The notes below the pieces were generated by a model. It was not told the origin of the DNA. It did not search any database and saw nothing but the letters and a program-made list of their open reading frames with translations. From NCBI RefSeq assembly GCF_006494715.1, contig NZ_CP041151.1, positions 868,001 through 932,000 on the forward strand: a stretch of DNA of 64,000 nucleotides, written 5' to 3'. Every line of letters begins with the position of its first letter. The first letter of the stretch is position 1. The stretch comes from Shewanella sp. SNU WT4 (GTDB lineage: Bacteria > Pseudomonadota > Gammaproteobacteria > Enterobacterales > Shewanellaceae). The position numbers and the translations under genes were made by a program. Positions 45,628 to 56,079 of this stretch are shown here, one piece after another.

Positions 45628-48018
45628 ATGAACTTCAAAATAGCCCCAATATTAACGGCGCTGATGCTAGCAGCGCCTATGATGGCGCCAGTCTCAATCG
45701 CTTATGGTGAGGAGCAAACCAAGATATCAGGTTTTCTTAAGCTCGCTTACCAAGCCGATGGCCAATTATTATTACAACTCAATGAGCAGGCTATCGCCTT
45801 CAAGCAGCCATTTATCTTATTAACCGCACTGCCTCATGGCGTCGGCTCTAACGATATTGGTCTAGATAGAGGTCAATTAGGTTGGACGCGCTTAGTGCAG
45901 TTTGAACGCCACGGTAATTTTCTGCGCTTAGTGCAACTCAATAGCCGTTATCGCGCAGACAGCGATAATGGCGCAGAGCAGCGCGCAGTGAACGAAGCCT
46001 TTGCCCAATCGGTATTGTGGCAAGGCCGCATCAATAGAGGTCAGCCTTCGACTGTCGATATTAGCTCGTTAGTGCTGGCAGATTTGCATGGTGTCAGCGC
46101 CCGCCTTGCAAGCACTAATCAAGGCGAATATCAGCTAGACCCAGAGCGTTCGTTAATTTTACCTAAGAGCATTAAAGCCTTTGCCCGCAACGCGGATGTT
46201 GATGTGTCATTAACCTTTAGCGCCGAGGCATCTGGCGCTGAAGTTGCCAAAGTGGCGCCCGATGGTACAGCGCTCACGGTAAGAATGCGTTACTCCTTTA
46301 TTCAGCTGCCAGAACCTGGTTATGAAGCGCGGCCATACACGCCTATGAGCGGCTATTTATCCGATAGCTACTTTGATTACGCCGCGCCTTTGTCTCAGCC
46401 GTTAGAGCAACACATATTGCTGCGCCATCGCTTGCAAAAGATTACCCCGGGTGCCGCGCCATCGCGCGTCGTCAAACCTATTGTGTATTATCTTGACCCC
46501 GGCGTGCCTGAACCTATGCGCACTGCATTATTGGAAGGTGCCGCTTGGTGGAAAACCGCCTTTACCAAGGCAGGCTTTATTGATGGCTTTGAAGTGAAGT
46601 TATTGCCAGAAGATGCTGACCCACAAGATGTGCGTTATAACGTCATTCAGTGGGTGCATAGAGCCTCTCGTGGCTGGTCTTATGGCGCGGCCATTACCGA
46701 TCCGCGCAATGGCGAAATCATTAAAGGCCATGTGACCTTAGGCAGCCTTAGGGTGCGCCATGATCACTTAATTGCCCGCGGATTAACTTCTGGCTGGGAA
46801 GATAGACAAGCGGCCGCTGATGCCAGTATGGATTTATCGTTAGCGCGTTTAAAGCAGTTATCCGCCCATGAAATCGGCCACACGTTAGGGCTAGATCATA
46901 ACTTTGCGGCGTCCACCAATGCCAATGCCTCAGTGATGGATTACCCCCATCCTATGGTGCGCATTAATAACGAACAAATAGATATAGGCCACGCCTATAC
47001 CAATACGCTCGGCCGCTGGGATGATTACGCCATTGCCTATGGCTATGGAGATTTTGGCGACAATAGCGCTAAAGCCATGACTAAGCTGCAGCAGCAAGTG
47101 TTAGAGCACGGATTAAGGTACATAGGTGAAGCGGATTCGCGCACTGATAATGCCAGTCACGCCTACGCTAGCCTATGGGATAATGGCTCCAATGCCGCCT
47201 CTGAACTCACGCGCATGCAAAGTATCCGTAAACTGGCCTTAGCTCAGTTTAATCCTAATGCTTTATTGGCTGATGACCCCCAAGGTCAGTTATCCGATGC
47301 GCTAGTGCCTATTTACTTATTTAGCCGCTATCAAATTACCGCCGCTGCTAAATATTTAGGAGGCACAGATTATACCTACCAAGGTGATCAGCAAAGTTGG
47401 GATTACATAGCGCCCGAGCAGCAAAAACAAGCCCTCAGCGCCTTGCTGCAAACCATTACGCCAGACGCGCTCGCCCTTGAAGATGAGTTGCTGCAAAACT
47501 TAGTGCCTAAGATGGGTAACTATCAATCCAGCCGCGAGAGCTTTGGCTCTCATCTTGGGGTGATTACTGACCCCTTGTATATGGCCGAAGTATTAAGTCG
47601 CCATACCCTAGATGCCATATTGCAGCCTGAGCGCTTAAACCGTATCTATCAAGCATCCTTAACCGACCCAGAGCAATTAACTCTATCATCGCTGTTAAAG
47701 CAAGTGCAGCGAGTGACCTTAGATGATGAAGTGTTAGGTCGGCAGTTAAAGGCCATTAGCCAAAGGGTTAATGCTGTGATGCTTGATAGCTTACTTAATG
47801 CCTACCATAACGCTGCGACTAGCAGTGAAGTGCGGGCGATATTGCTGATGGAACTTAAGTTGATTGAAGATAAGTTAGAGCGCTTATCTAATCGCAGTAG
47901 CAGTGAATATGCGGCGCATTATCAGTGGTTATCCTTAGGGTTAGCGAAAGCAATTAACGACGCTAAGTTTAGGTTTATCCCAACCCCTGCGCAGTTGCCC
48001 CCGGGCTCGCCAATTTAA
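45628..48018 (+). CDS. Secreted zinc-dependent (metzincin-like) metalloprotease
   Basis: The 796-residue protein has a signal peptide (cleavage near AYG, residue 27) and the zinc-binding site HEIGHTLGLDH near residue 414, followed by an NASVMDYPHP Met-turn-like segment near 435. The N-terminal part (residues 30-250) and the C-terminal part match the arrangement of DUF5117/DUF4953 zinc proteases. It is probably exported to the periplasm or surface. AAGGAG is seen before the ATG. A terminator follows. Confidence 0.87.
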   Translation: MNFKIAPILTALMLAAPMMAPVSIAYGEEQTKISGFLKLAYQADGQLLLQLNEQAIAFKQPFILLTALPHGVGSNDIGLDRGQLGWTRLVQFERHGNFLRLVQLNSRYRADSDNGAEQRAVNEAFAQSVLWQGRINRGQPSTVDISSLVLADLHGVSARLASTNQGEYQLDPERSLILPKSIKAFARNADVDVSLTFSAEASGAEVAKVAPDGTALTVRMRYSFIQLPEPGYEARPYTPMSGYLSDSYFDYAAPLSQPLEQHILLRHRLQKITPGAAPSRVVKPIVYYLDPGVPEPMRTALLEGAAWWKTAFTKAGFIDGFEVKLLPEDADPQDVRYNVIQWVHRASRGWSYGAAITDPRNGEIIKGHVTLGSLRVRHDHLIARGLTSGWEDRQAAADASMDLSLARLKQLSAHEIGHTLGLDHNFAASTNANASVMDYPHPMVRINNEQIDIGHAYTNTLGRWDDYAIAYGYGDFGDNSAKAMTKLQQQVLEHGLRYIGEADSRTDNASHAYASLWDNGSNAASELTRMQSIRKLALAQFNPNALLADDPQGQLSDALVPIYLFSRYQITAAAKYLGGTDYTYQGDQQSWDYIAPEQQKQALSALLQTITPDALALEDELLQNLVPKMGNYQSSRESFGSHLGVITDPLYMAEVLSRHTLDAILQPERLNRIYQASLTDPEQLTLSSLLKQVQRVTLDDEVLGRQLKAISQRVNAVMLDSLLNAYHNAATSSEVRAILLMELKLIEDKLERLSNRSSSEYAAHYQWLSLGLAKAINDAKFRFIPTPAQLPPGSPI

Positions 48019-48036
48019 CTGCAAACATCGCAATAA

Positions 48037-48063
48037 AATAAAGGAGCCTTGAGCTCCTTTATT
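48037..48063. terminator. Terminator between metalloprotease and MATE genes
   Basis: The 11-bp stem AATAAAGGAGC / GCTCCTTTATT with a 5-base loop lies between convergent stops. It can act both ways. Confidence 0.8.
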
Positions 48064-48102
48064 GTTTGCGCAGTTGCGCTCTGCTAACGCTTAGCCAAAC
48101 GA

Positions 48103-49461
48103 TTAAACACTGCTGAGCTTAGCGGGCGCAGGCGCACTAAATAAGCGTTTAGCTAACATGTAGCAACCTATGCCCATCACTAAGTTAGTTAGCGGCAGTG
48201 CTGCCAATAAGCCCGTCACGCCAAAGAGTTCAGCGCCAAGCCAAGCCAGTGGCAACATAAGTAAAAACAGCCGGCATAAGTTGAGCGTTAACGATGCCAT
48301 CGGCATATGGTAAGCGTTAAGGCTGGTGGCCACGATAATCACGACGCCCAGTGGCCCATAAGCCAGTGGCAGCAATAAGATATACAGATGCAGCCATTCA
48401 ATCACCTGCGGATCGCTTGAAAACAGCGTAGCAATAGGGTGAGCGAGCAGGGCGATAGGGATATAGAGCAAGGTTTGAAATACCAGCACAAATTTAAGCG
48501 ACAGCATTAAGGCTTGATGCGCCCGCGCCGGTTGATTAGCGCCAAGATTTTGGGCGATAAAAGGCACTAAGCTTGATGATAGCGCCATGACTCCCAGCAA
48601 TAAAATGGACTCGACCCGAGTGCCAGCGCCAAAGGCCGCCACGGCATTTAAGTCCATGCGCGCTAAAATGGCCATCATCAAGGCATTGAAAATCGGGTTA
48701 ATTAAATTCATTAAGGTGGCGGGGCGGGCAATTAATGCCAGTTGCTGCCAATTGTGTTTAATCCGCTGCCATGACCAGCCGCCCCAAGCAATGAGTTTAC
48801 GTTTCACGAGTAATAAATGGCCGGATAACCCTAAGGCAATCACCCAAGATGCCACCGAGGCTATGGCGGCGCCTTGAATTTCTAAGCGCGGAAACGGACC
48901 TAAGCCAAATATCAGTAACGGGTCGAGGATTAAATTTATTAGCGCCGCTAACGCCATGATTTTGGCAGGCGAGCCAGTATCACCTGTGGCGCGCAGTCCT
49001 TGATTGCCCACCATTAACAGCACTAATAATGGCGCGCCTAAATACCACACCGACATGTATTGATGGATGAGTATGAGTGCGGCAGCGTTCGCCCCTAAGG
49101 CGCTAAAGAGTGGATCGATTAACGCGCCACCAAGTAAAGCCAGTAGCGCGGTTAAACTAAAGGTGAGTAAGAGCGCATCGCCCAAAAATAACTTAGCGCG
49201 CGCGGCGTTACCTGAACCAATAAGCCGGCCAAGCTGAGTGGCCACGCCCGCGCCTATGCCAATGGCTATGCTCGCCACTACTAAGGTCATAGGAAAAGTA
49301 AAGCTAATAGCAGCTAATGGCAGCGTGCCTAATTGACTGATAAAAAACGTATCAACTAGGTTGAAGCCGAGTACAGTTAGCATTCCCACCAAATTTGGCA
49401 GGCTCATAGCTAGCAGTACCTGACTGATAGGGGCACTGAGTAACCCGTGTCTGTCTCTCAT
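48103..49461 (-). CDS. MATE-family multidrug/toxin exporter
   Basis: The 452-residue inner-membrane protein has twelve hydrophobic segments and typical MATE features: LLAMSLPNLVGMLTVLGFNLVDTFFISQLG at the start, GNQGLRATGDTGSPAK near residue 153, and a repeat in the second half (LIARPATLMNLINPIFNALMMAIL, AAFGAGTRVESILLL). It exports cationic compounds using Na+ or H+; the specific substrate is unknown. It is divergent from groESL. Confidence 0.9.
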   Translation of the reverse strand: MRDRHGLLSAPISQVLLAMSLPNLVGMLTVLGFNLVDTFFISQLGTLPLAAISFTFPMTLVVASIAIGIGAGVATQLGRLIGSGNAARAKLFLGDALLLTFSLTALLALLGGALIDPLFSALGANAAALILIHQYMSVWYLGAPLLVLLMVGNQGLRATGDTGSPAKIMALAALINLILDPLLIFGLGPFPRLEIQGAAIASVASWVIALGLSGHLLLVKRKLIAWGGWSWQRIKHNWQQLALIARPATLMNLINPIFNALMMAILARMDLNAVAAFGAGTRVESILLLGVMALSSSLVPFIAQNLGANQPARAHQALMLSLKFVLVFQTLLYIPIALLAHPIATLFSSDPQVIEWLHLYILLLPLAYGPLGVVIIVATSLNAYHMPMASLTLNLCRLFLLMLPLAWLGAELFGVTGLLAALPLTNLVMGIGCYMLAKRLFSAPAPAKLSSV

Positions 49462-49657
49462 TCACTACCATTACAATGCGTCAGAAAGCGGGCATATTAG
49501 CAGGAAAGCGTAGACTAGCCCAAGCCACAAACTGCCAGCCATGGAGCTATCTCACTCTTAATCTGTCAGCTTCATCACGCTGTTAGCCCTTAAGCCCAGA
49601 TTTCATGCTGAGTTTGGGCTCGATTGATGAAATTCTTAAAAAAAATCCATGTTCGCA

Positions 49658-49685
49658 CTTGAATCTCACTTGTACGTCCCCATTA
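49658..49685 (+). promoter_or_regulatory. Sigma-32 heat-shock promoter of groESL
   Basis: CTTGAA at 49658-49663 and CCCCATTA at 49678-49685, separated by 14 bases, match the sigma-32 consensus closely. They lie about 95 bases before groES, inside the 319-bp gap that otherwise shows no gene. Confidence 0.9.
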
Positions 49686-49780
49686 AGTATTTATCAGATG
49701 CTAAGCAAACAGGATTTGCTGCATCACACCATCATACCCAACCTACTTTGGGCAAAAAAAATCATTAGGAGAATCCACAG

Positions 49781-50071
49781 ATGAATATTCGTCCATTACA
49801 TGATCGCGTTATCGTTAAGCGTTTAGAAGTTGAGTCAACTTCTGCTGGTGGTATTGTGCTGACCGGCAGCGCTGCCGAAAAGTCAACACGCGGTGAGGTT
49901 CTGGCTGTGGGCAATGGCCGCATCATGGAGAACGGCACCGTTCGTCCATTAGATGTTAAAGTCGGCGACACAGTGATCTTCAACGAAGGTTATGGCGTGA
50001 AGAAAGAAAAGATTGATGGCCAAGAAGTGCTGATCTTATCTGAAGCCGACGTAATGGCTATCGTTGAATAA
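49781..50071 (+). CDS. groES: Co-chaperonin GroES
   Basis: GroES is the 10-kDa lid of the GroEL folding chamber. The 96-residue protein has [16 protein letters not shown], the mobile loop [24 protein letters not shown], and the C-terminal [20 protein letters not shown] precedes the ATG. It is 45 bases upstream of groEL, in the usual operon driven by the sigma-32 promoter. Confidence 0.98.
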   Translation: MNIRPLHDRVIVKRLEVESTSAGGIVLTGSAAEKSTRGEVLAVGNGRIMENGTVRPLDVKVGDTVIFNEGYGVKKEKIDGQEVLILSEADVMAIVE

Positions 50072-50098
50072 CCACTCGACATTTCCACTGAATATTAA

Positions 50099-51757
<1,659 letters not shown>

Positions 51758-51788
51758 TCCTATTGCCCAAATATTAGTACTTCCTAGG

Positions 51789-51824
51789 AAAGCCCGTAAG
51801 CTTATAATTTACGGGCTTTTTTGT
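51789..51824 (+). terminator. groESL terminator
   Basis: The 11-bp stem AAAGCCCGTAA / TTACGGGCTTT with a 9-base loop is followed by a T-run. Confidence 0.9.
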
Positions 51825-51887
51825 TGACTTAGCTTCCTATAAATACCCATAATATTTCACTGGTTCTTAGAATTTCTAGGTGTTAAT

Positions 51888-51960
51888 GAGGGGTATCTAA
51901 ATTTTATACTGTCCTAAAAATAGGTGTGTAAACCTCAGTACCCCTCGTCTTGTACCCCTC
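51888..51960. repeat. TACCCCTC repeats before the island integrase
   Basis: GAGGGGTA at 51888-51895 is inverted relative to TACCCCTC at 51939-51946 and 51953-51960, the last two in direct orientation 14 bases apart. They lie between the groEL terminator and the integrase start. They could be integrase arm sites or an operator; this is inference from position. Confidence 0.45.
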
Positions 51961-51974
51961 TTTAGGAGTTGTGG

Positions 51975-53171
51975 ATGCCTTTAACTACGTTAGAAGTTAA
52001 AAAAATGATTTGTCCAGACGATAAATCTCAGGTGAAGAAATCTGACGGCAATAACTTGTTTTTATTAGTTAAAAAAAGTGGAGTCAAACTTTGGAGACTG
52101 AGGTTTAGGCATGCCGGTAAGTACCAAGAGATGGCGTTAGGGAAATACCCCTCTATATCTCTGGCTGAAGCTAGAAGGTTGGCGGAAGAAGCAAGAGCTT
52201 CATTAATTCATGGTATTAATCCTATGGATGAGCGCAGAGATAGAAAGCGCGTCAAAACAGCCTCTAAAGATAAGCTGTTTTCAACAATAGCTCTTAAATG
52301 GTGGGAGCAGCAAAAAGATTCTTGGTCAGAAGACCATGCATCTAGAGTTAAGCGTTGGTTGCTGGTGGACTCTAAATCTATCTGTGGGCTTCATATTGAG
52401 GAGATCGATGCAGGTCATATAACTGAATTAATGCTTGCCATCGAAGCAGGTGGAGCGTCTAAGAAAGCCCCTAACATTTTGGCTCTTATAAACCGAGTAT
52501 TTGGCTATGCATTGGCGCATCGGCTAACACGTAATAACCCCGCTCAAGGCTTGCCGTTGAGGGATATATTAAAGCCTTTGCCGCCAGTCAAACATAGGGC
52601 TGCAATTGTTAAGCCTAACGAACTTGCTCAATTGATCAGCGATATAGACACCTCAGAATCGGGAAACTACTGCGCTATCGAAGCTTTAAAGCTGCTCCCT
52701 CGACTATTTTTAAGACCAACTGAGATAAGAAACTTAAAGTGGGAATACATCGATTTCGATGAGCGTTTGATAAGGATTCCAGCAGAAGAGATGAAGCGTG
52801 GGCGAGAGCATTTAGTCCCGATGTCTAAACAGGTGGTTCAACATCTTCAAGAGATAAAAGCAGTAACAGGTTATTCGAAGCTGGTTTTCCCAAATCAAAG
52901 GGATAGCAGCAAACCAATGAGTAAAAATATCTTAACCAATCGTCTTCGTGATTTGGGCTATCCCGCTGATGTTATGTCAGCTCACGGTTTTAGAAGTACC
53001 GCGTCAACCATCTTGCATGAAAAAGGTTGGAATCATGAGGTGATTGAAGTGCAGCTTGCTCATCTAACTGGGACTGCAACCTCAAGAGCTTATAACCGTT
53101 CACTTTATCTGGCAGAACGGAAAAAATTGATGCAGGAATGGGCTGATTTTTTAGATAACCTCGTACGGTAG
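51975..53171 (+). CDS. P4-type tyrosine integrase
   Basis: The 398-residue integrase has an N-terminal arm-binding DUF4102 domain (about 1-90: DGNNLFLLVKKSGVKLWRLRF, MALGKYPSISLAEARRLAEEA), a core-binding domain, and a tyrosine-recombinase domain: Arg in LRPTEIRNLKW near residue 247, His-x-x-Arg in HGFRSTAS near 337, His in HLTGTATSR, and Tyr in AYNRSLY near 376. AGGAG precedes the ATG at 51975. It sits just downstream of groEL. P4 integrases usually target tRNA genes; none is present on this side, so the attachment site is unclear. Confidence 0.93.
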   Translation: MPLTTLEVKKMICPDDKSQVKKSDGNNLFLLVKKSGVKLWRLRFRHAGKYQEMALGKYPSISLAEARRLAEEARASLIHGINPMDERRDRKRVKTASKDKLFSTIALKWWEQQKDSWSEDHASRVKRWLLVDSKSICGLHIEEIDAGHITELMLAIEAGGASKKAPNILALINRVFGYALAHRLTRNNPAQGLPLRDILKPLPPVKHRAAIVKPNELAQLISDIDTSESGNYCAIEALKLLPRLFLRPTEIRNLKWEYIDFDERLIRIPAEEMKRGREHLVPMSKQVVQHLQEIKAVTGYSKLVFPNQRDSSKPMSKNILTNRLRDLGYPADVMSAHGFRSTASTILHEKGWNHEVIEVQLAHLTGTATSRAYNRSLYLAERKKLMQEWADFLDNLVR

Positions 53172-53187
53172 CGTTGAGTAAAGACTA

Positions 53188-54033
53188 ATGAGTAAATTAT
53201 TCAAATTGAGAAATTGGGTAACGATTGAAGAGGCGGCTCAATATCTTAGCGAAAAGATAAATGAAGTTATCACTGTTACTGATTTATATCGTTTGGCATA
53301 CGAAGGTCATTTACAGCTTTCAGTGTATTTGGTTAATAGAGCTTTCGCATTGAAGGGGACATTGGGTGAATTATTTTGTTATGAAGCCTACCTGACACAG
53401 CAAGCCTTTGAAGTACATGATTCTACAGTTTTTAGCATAGATGGTGTATGGGATTTAACCATGCAAGGTAGTGAAGCTGTTGAAATAAAAAACAAATTTT
53501 TAATGGGTGATTCAGCGCTAAAGGTTACGACAAGGAGCAAGAATGGGGTGTTATTACATCAAGATGGAGTAACTTGTCAGCTTTACAAATTCTATGATTC
53601 AACATTCGATAATCTAGATTTAGAGGATAAAGCACGCGCAATAGCAAATGACCCAACGATGACTTGGAAGCATCTCCCTTCGATTGTAATCCCTAGAATT
53701 AGATTCGATGAGTTTGGGATAAAGTATGTGCCTTGTGATCAATTATCAGATGTGGATTGTATGTTAATTGTTCGCCGCCGAGAGTTGGAGAGCTTGATTG
53801 AGCTTCTCGAGGTGACTCAGCAAGATGATAAGCCAATTAGCACTAATGAAAAGAACTCACTTTTAGTTTTAATTGCTGCGTTATGTAACGAAGCTAATGT
53901 TGACTGGAACCAAAGAGGTATTTCAACATCGTTAACAGTTATGACCGATCATATCGGTGCTTCATTGACGGATGACACCATACGTAAAATCTTGAAGCAA
54001 ATTCCTTCAGCTATCGAGTCTCGAAGCAAATAA
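53188..54033 (+). CDS. Island protein of unknown function with helix-turn-helix-like N-terminus
   Basis: A 281-residue soluble protein directly after the integrase (16 bases). The N-terminus (LRNWVTIEEAAQYLSEKI, VTVTDLYRLAYEGH) resembles an excisionase-type or MerR-type helix-turn-helix. The C-terminus (SLLVLIAALCNEANVD, ASLTDDTIRKILKQIPSAIE) resembles segments common in phage and conjugative-element proteins. The middle is not recognised. It may be a DNA-binding regulator of the island; function is not known. Confidence 0.65.
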   Translation: MSKLFKLRNWVTIEEAAQYLSEKINEVITVTDLYRLAYEGHLQLSVYLVNRAFALKGTLGELFCYEAYLTQQAFEVHDSTVFSIDGVWDLTMQGSEAVEIKNKFLMGDSALKVTTRSKNGVLLHQDGVTCQLYKFYDSTFDNLDLEDKARAIANDPTMTWKHLPSIVIPRIRFDEFGIKYVPCDQLSDVDCMLIVRRRELESLIELLEVTQQDDKPISTNEKNSLLVLIAALCNEANVDWNQRGISTSLTVMTDHIGASLTDDTIRKILKQIPSAIESRSK

Positions 54034-54045
54034 TCCAGCATAAGC

Positions 54046-54080
54046 AAAAACCGAATTCGGAATCCTAAAACCGAATTCGG
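54046..54080. repeat. Paired CCGAATTCGG palindromes
   Basis: AAAACCGAATTCGG occurs at 54047-54060 and 54067-54080, each with a perfect 10-bp palindrome. The two copies can also pair with one another as a hairpin followed by CTTTTC. This may be a terminator of the integrase-281-aa unit or an operator for a downstream regulator. Confidence 0.6.
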
Positions 54081-54103
54081 CTTTTCGCCAGATCAAATCC
54101 AAT

Positions 54104-54138
54104 AACCTCTAAAGCGAATTAATTAACGTTTAGAGGTT
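54104..54138 (+). promoter_or_regulatory. Inverted repeat covering the alpA-type gene's ribosome-binding site
   Basis: A perfect 10-bp inverted repeat (AACCTCTAAA / TTTAGAGGTT) with a 15-base loop places the AGAGG Shine-Dalgarno of the next gene inside its 3' arm. As RNA it would hide the site; as DNA it could be an operator. The effect is inferred. Confidence 0.6.
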
Positions 54139-54144
54139 CCTATC

Positions 54145-54345
54145 GTGTCAAACAAAATCATCCGCTTGCCTGAAGTCAAAGGCAGAACTGGCTTGTCCAC
54201 CAGCACCATTTACCTGCACATGACAAAAGGTATCTTTCCCAAGGCTATCTCTTTGGGGGAGCGTGCAGTTGGTTGGCTTGAGGCAGACATTGATCAATGG
54301 CTTGATGAGCGCATTGCAGCATCTAAGGCGGTTAACAATGGGTAG
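54145..54345 (+). CDS. AlpA-family phage/island regulator
   Basis: This 66-residue protein is a MerR-like helix-turn-helix of the AlpA family: IIRLPEVKGRTGLSTSTIYLHMTKGIFPKAISLGERAVGWLEADIDQWLDERI. AlpA proteins activate or repress excision of P4-like elements. The start is GTG at 54145 after AGAGG with an 8-base spacer. It overlaps the next gene by 8 bases, so the two are translated together. The inverted repeat upstream may control it. Confidence 0.9.
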   Translation: MSNKIIRLPEVKGRTGLSTSTIYLHMTKGIFPKAISLGERAVGWLEADIDQWLDERIAASKAVNNG

Positions 54346-54829
54346 TCGTAATAATCCTAATCGGATCAAAATTCACCGCTTCTATACCGTTATTGAAGTT
54401 AGTGAAACATTGGGGGTTCATCCAAAAACCGTACGCAATTGGATTCATGCTGGCCTGCCTGTTGTGGATGAAAAACGTCCTCTTTTAATACATGGGGTTG
54501 ACTTGAAAATTCATTTAAAAAGGAGACGAAAAGCAGACATATTCAAGTGTGAAGTAAACGAAATGTACTGTTTTAAATGCAAGCAACCCAAAACGCCTGA
54601 TATCAAATCTCTTGAGTTTATCGCTAAGCCTGCGGGAATGGCTCAAATGACAGGGCATTGCTATGAGTGTGGATGCCAAGCTAATAAGTACGTTTCTTGG
54701 CGAGATGTAAACCAAATTTGGCTAGAACTCGGAGGGAAATTACCGATAGCTGAAGAGCACTTAATCCTGAGAGGAAGTGCTCTCTTGAATTGTCCTTTCG
54801 CTAAGGAGTTTGATGATGAAAAAAAGTAG
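54338..54829 (+). CDS. Helix-turn-helix protein with C-terminal zinc ribbon
   Basis: A 163-residue protein with a helix-turn-helix (IHRFYTVIEVSETLGVHPKTVRNWIHAGLPVVDE) at about residues 10-45 and a four-cysteine zinc ribbon (CFKCKQPKT ... CYECGC) near 76-114. It starts at the ATG at 54338 overlapping the AlpA gene and itself overlaps the next recombinase gene. It is probably a DNA-binding accessory of the island's recombination or regulation; the family is not named with certainty. Confidence 0.7.
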   Translation: MGSRNNPNRIKIHRFYTVIEVSETLGVHPKTVRNWIHAGLPVVDEKRPLLIHGVDLKIHLKRRRKADIFKCEVNEMYCFKCKQPKTPDIKSLEFIAKPAGMAQMTGHCYECGCQANKYVSWRDVNQIWLELGGKLPIAEEHLILRGSALLNCPFAKEFDDEKK

Positions 54830-55916
54830 TACGAATAATGCGCGAATTCTTCATGATTACATCAAATATTTGAGAGATGCAAAACGCCAAGATGATTCAA
54901 CAATTGATGGCGCGATGAAGTCCATCAATCGCTTTGAAGAATGCACGGATTATTCTGACTTTAGTAAGTTCAAGGCCAAACATGCTATTGGTTTTAAAAG
55001 GAGTCTGCTTGCTAAAAAGTCAATTGTTACTGGTGAAAAGTTGAGCAAGGCGACAGTGCACACAGCAACTCGTCACTTAAAGATGTTTTTTCAATATTTG
55101 GTTACCCAGAAAGGGTATCGATCAAAAATTAATTACAGCGATATTGAGTACTTCAACTTGTCTGAAAAAGATACTCGTATCGCTAATGCAAAACGCAAAA
55201 GAAACGTGGCGAAGATTGAGCAGATAATGCAGACATTAGAAGCTATGCCTTGCTCAAATGAGATTGAAATGCGTGATAGAGCTTTAATGGCTTTTGTTAT
55301 CTTAACTGGCGCAAGAGATGGTGCTGTCGCTTCAGTTAAAATAAAACACGTTGATATTGTTGAACAGAGCTTTTATCAGGATGCAAGGGATGTAAACACG
55401 AAATTTAGTAAAACATTCACCACCTATTTTTTCCCTGTGGGTGACTTGCCATCAAAGGTGTTGAGTGAATGGATTGAGTATCTGATTAGGGAACTGGGGT
55501 ACAGCCAAAATGACCCGTTATTTCCTAAAACAAAACTGGCACACAACAAGAATCAGCAATTTGAAGCTGTTGGTTTACTCAAGGAGCATTGGAGTAATGC
55601 AAGCCCAATTCGTAAGGTTTTTAAACAAGCCTTTGAAGCTGTAGGTTTGCCTTATTTTAATCCTCACAGTTTCCGCAATACGTTAGTACGGTTAGGTGAA
55701 AACTTGTGTCGAACGCCTGAAGAGTTTAAGGCATGGAGCCAAAACCTAGGGCATGAAAGCGTGCTGACCAGTTTTTATAGTTATGGCGATGTGCCTGATT
55801 ATAAACAAGCTGAACTATTGCGTAAGTTAGCTCTGCCTGCTGAAAAAAGCTCATCAGATATGGAGGAGCAATTTAAGCAATTTATGAAGTTTCAACAAAT
55901 GATGGCAAAGAACTAA
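54816..55916 (+). CDS. Second tyrosine recombinase of the island
   Basis: The 366-residue protein has a SAM-like N-terminal core-binding domain and a C-terminal catalytic domain: Arg in LTGARDGAVASVK near residue 166, His-x-x-Arg in NPHSFRNTLVRLG near 284, His in LGHESVLTSFYSYG and Tyr just after it. GGAG lies 7 bases before the ATG at 54816; a second ATG is at 54813. It is unrelated in domain order to the first integrase (no arm-binding domain), so it may do a different recombination job. It overlaps the preceding gene and is followed by a strong terminator. Confidence 0.87.
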   Translation: MKKSSTNNARILHDYIKYLRDAKRQDDSTIDGAMKSINRFEECTDYSDFSKFKAKHAIGFKRSLLAKKSIVTGEKLSKATVHTATRHLKMFFQYLVTQKGYRSKINYSDIEYFNLSEKDTRIANAKRKRNVAKIEQIMQTLEAMPCSNEIEMRDRALMAFVILTGARDGAVASVKIKHVDIVEQSFYQDARDVNTKFSKTFTTYFFPVGDLPSKVLSEWIEYLIRELGYSQNDPLFPKTKLAHNKNQQFEAVGLLKEHWSNASPIRKVFKQAFEAVGLPYFNPHSFRNTLVRLGENLCRTPEEFKAWSQNLGHESVLTSFYSYGDVPDYKQAELLRKLALPAEKSSSDMEEQFKQFMKFQQMMAKN

Positions 55917-55937
55917 AACTGTCAAATTAACCTGATC

Positions 55938-55981
55938 ATCTGGTATCAATAAACATTCGTATGTTGATGCCAGATTTTTTT
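55938..55981 (+). terminator. Terminator after the second recombinase
   Basis: The 12-bp stem ATCTGGTATCAA / TTGATGCCAGAT (one G-U pair) with a 14-base loop is followed by TTTTTTT. Confidence 0.88.
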
Positions 55982-55991
55982 ATGTCATACC

Positions 55992-56058
55992 GGTATCATA
56001 AAAATAGGGTGTTGAGTTTGTGATGCCTGTTGTATATGATACCCCTATATTTGATACC
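55992..56058. repeat. GGTATCA/TGATACC motifs upstream of the resolvase
   Basis: GGTATCA at 55992-55998 and TGATACC at 56037-56043 and 56052-56058 lie just before the resolvase start, with another GGTATCA at 55942-55948 inside the terminator. A 10-bp palindrome ATACCGGTAT covers 55987-55996. Their clustering next to a serine recombinase suggests a res or crossover site or an operator. Confidence 0.5.
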
Positions 56059-56079
56059 AAAATCGGAAGTGAGTGACCC

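Noticed and set aside
51758..51974. tRNA or tmRNA attachment site for the P4 integrase
   Set aside because: No tRNA cloverleaf or tmRNA-like end could be recognised on this side; only the groEL terminator and TACCCCTC repeats are present.
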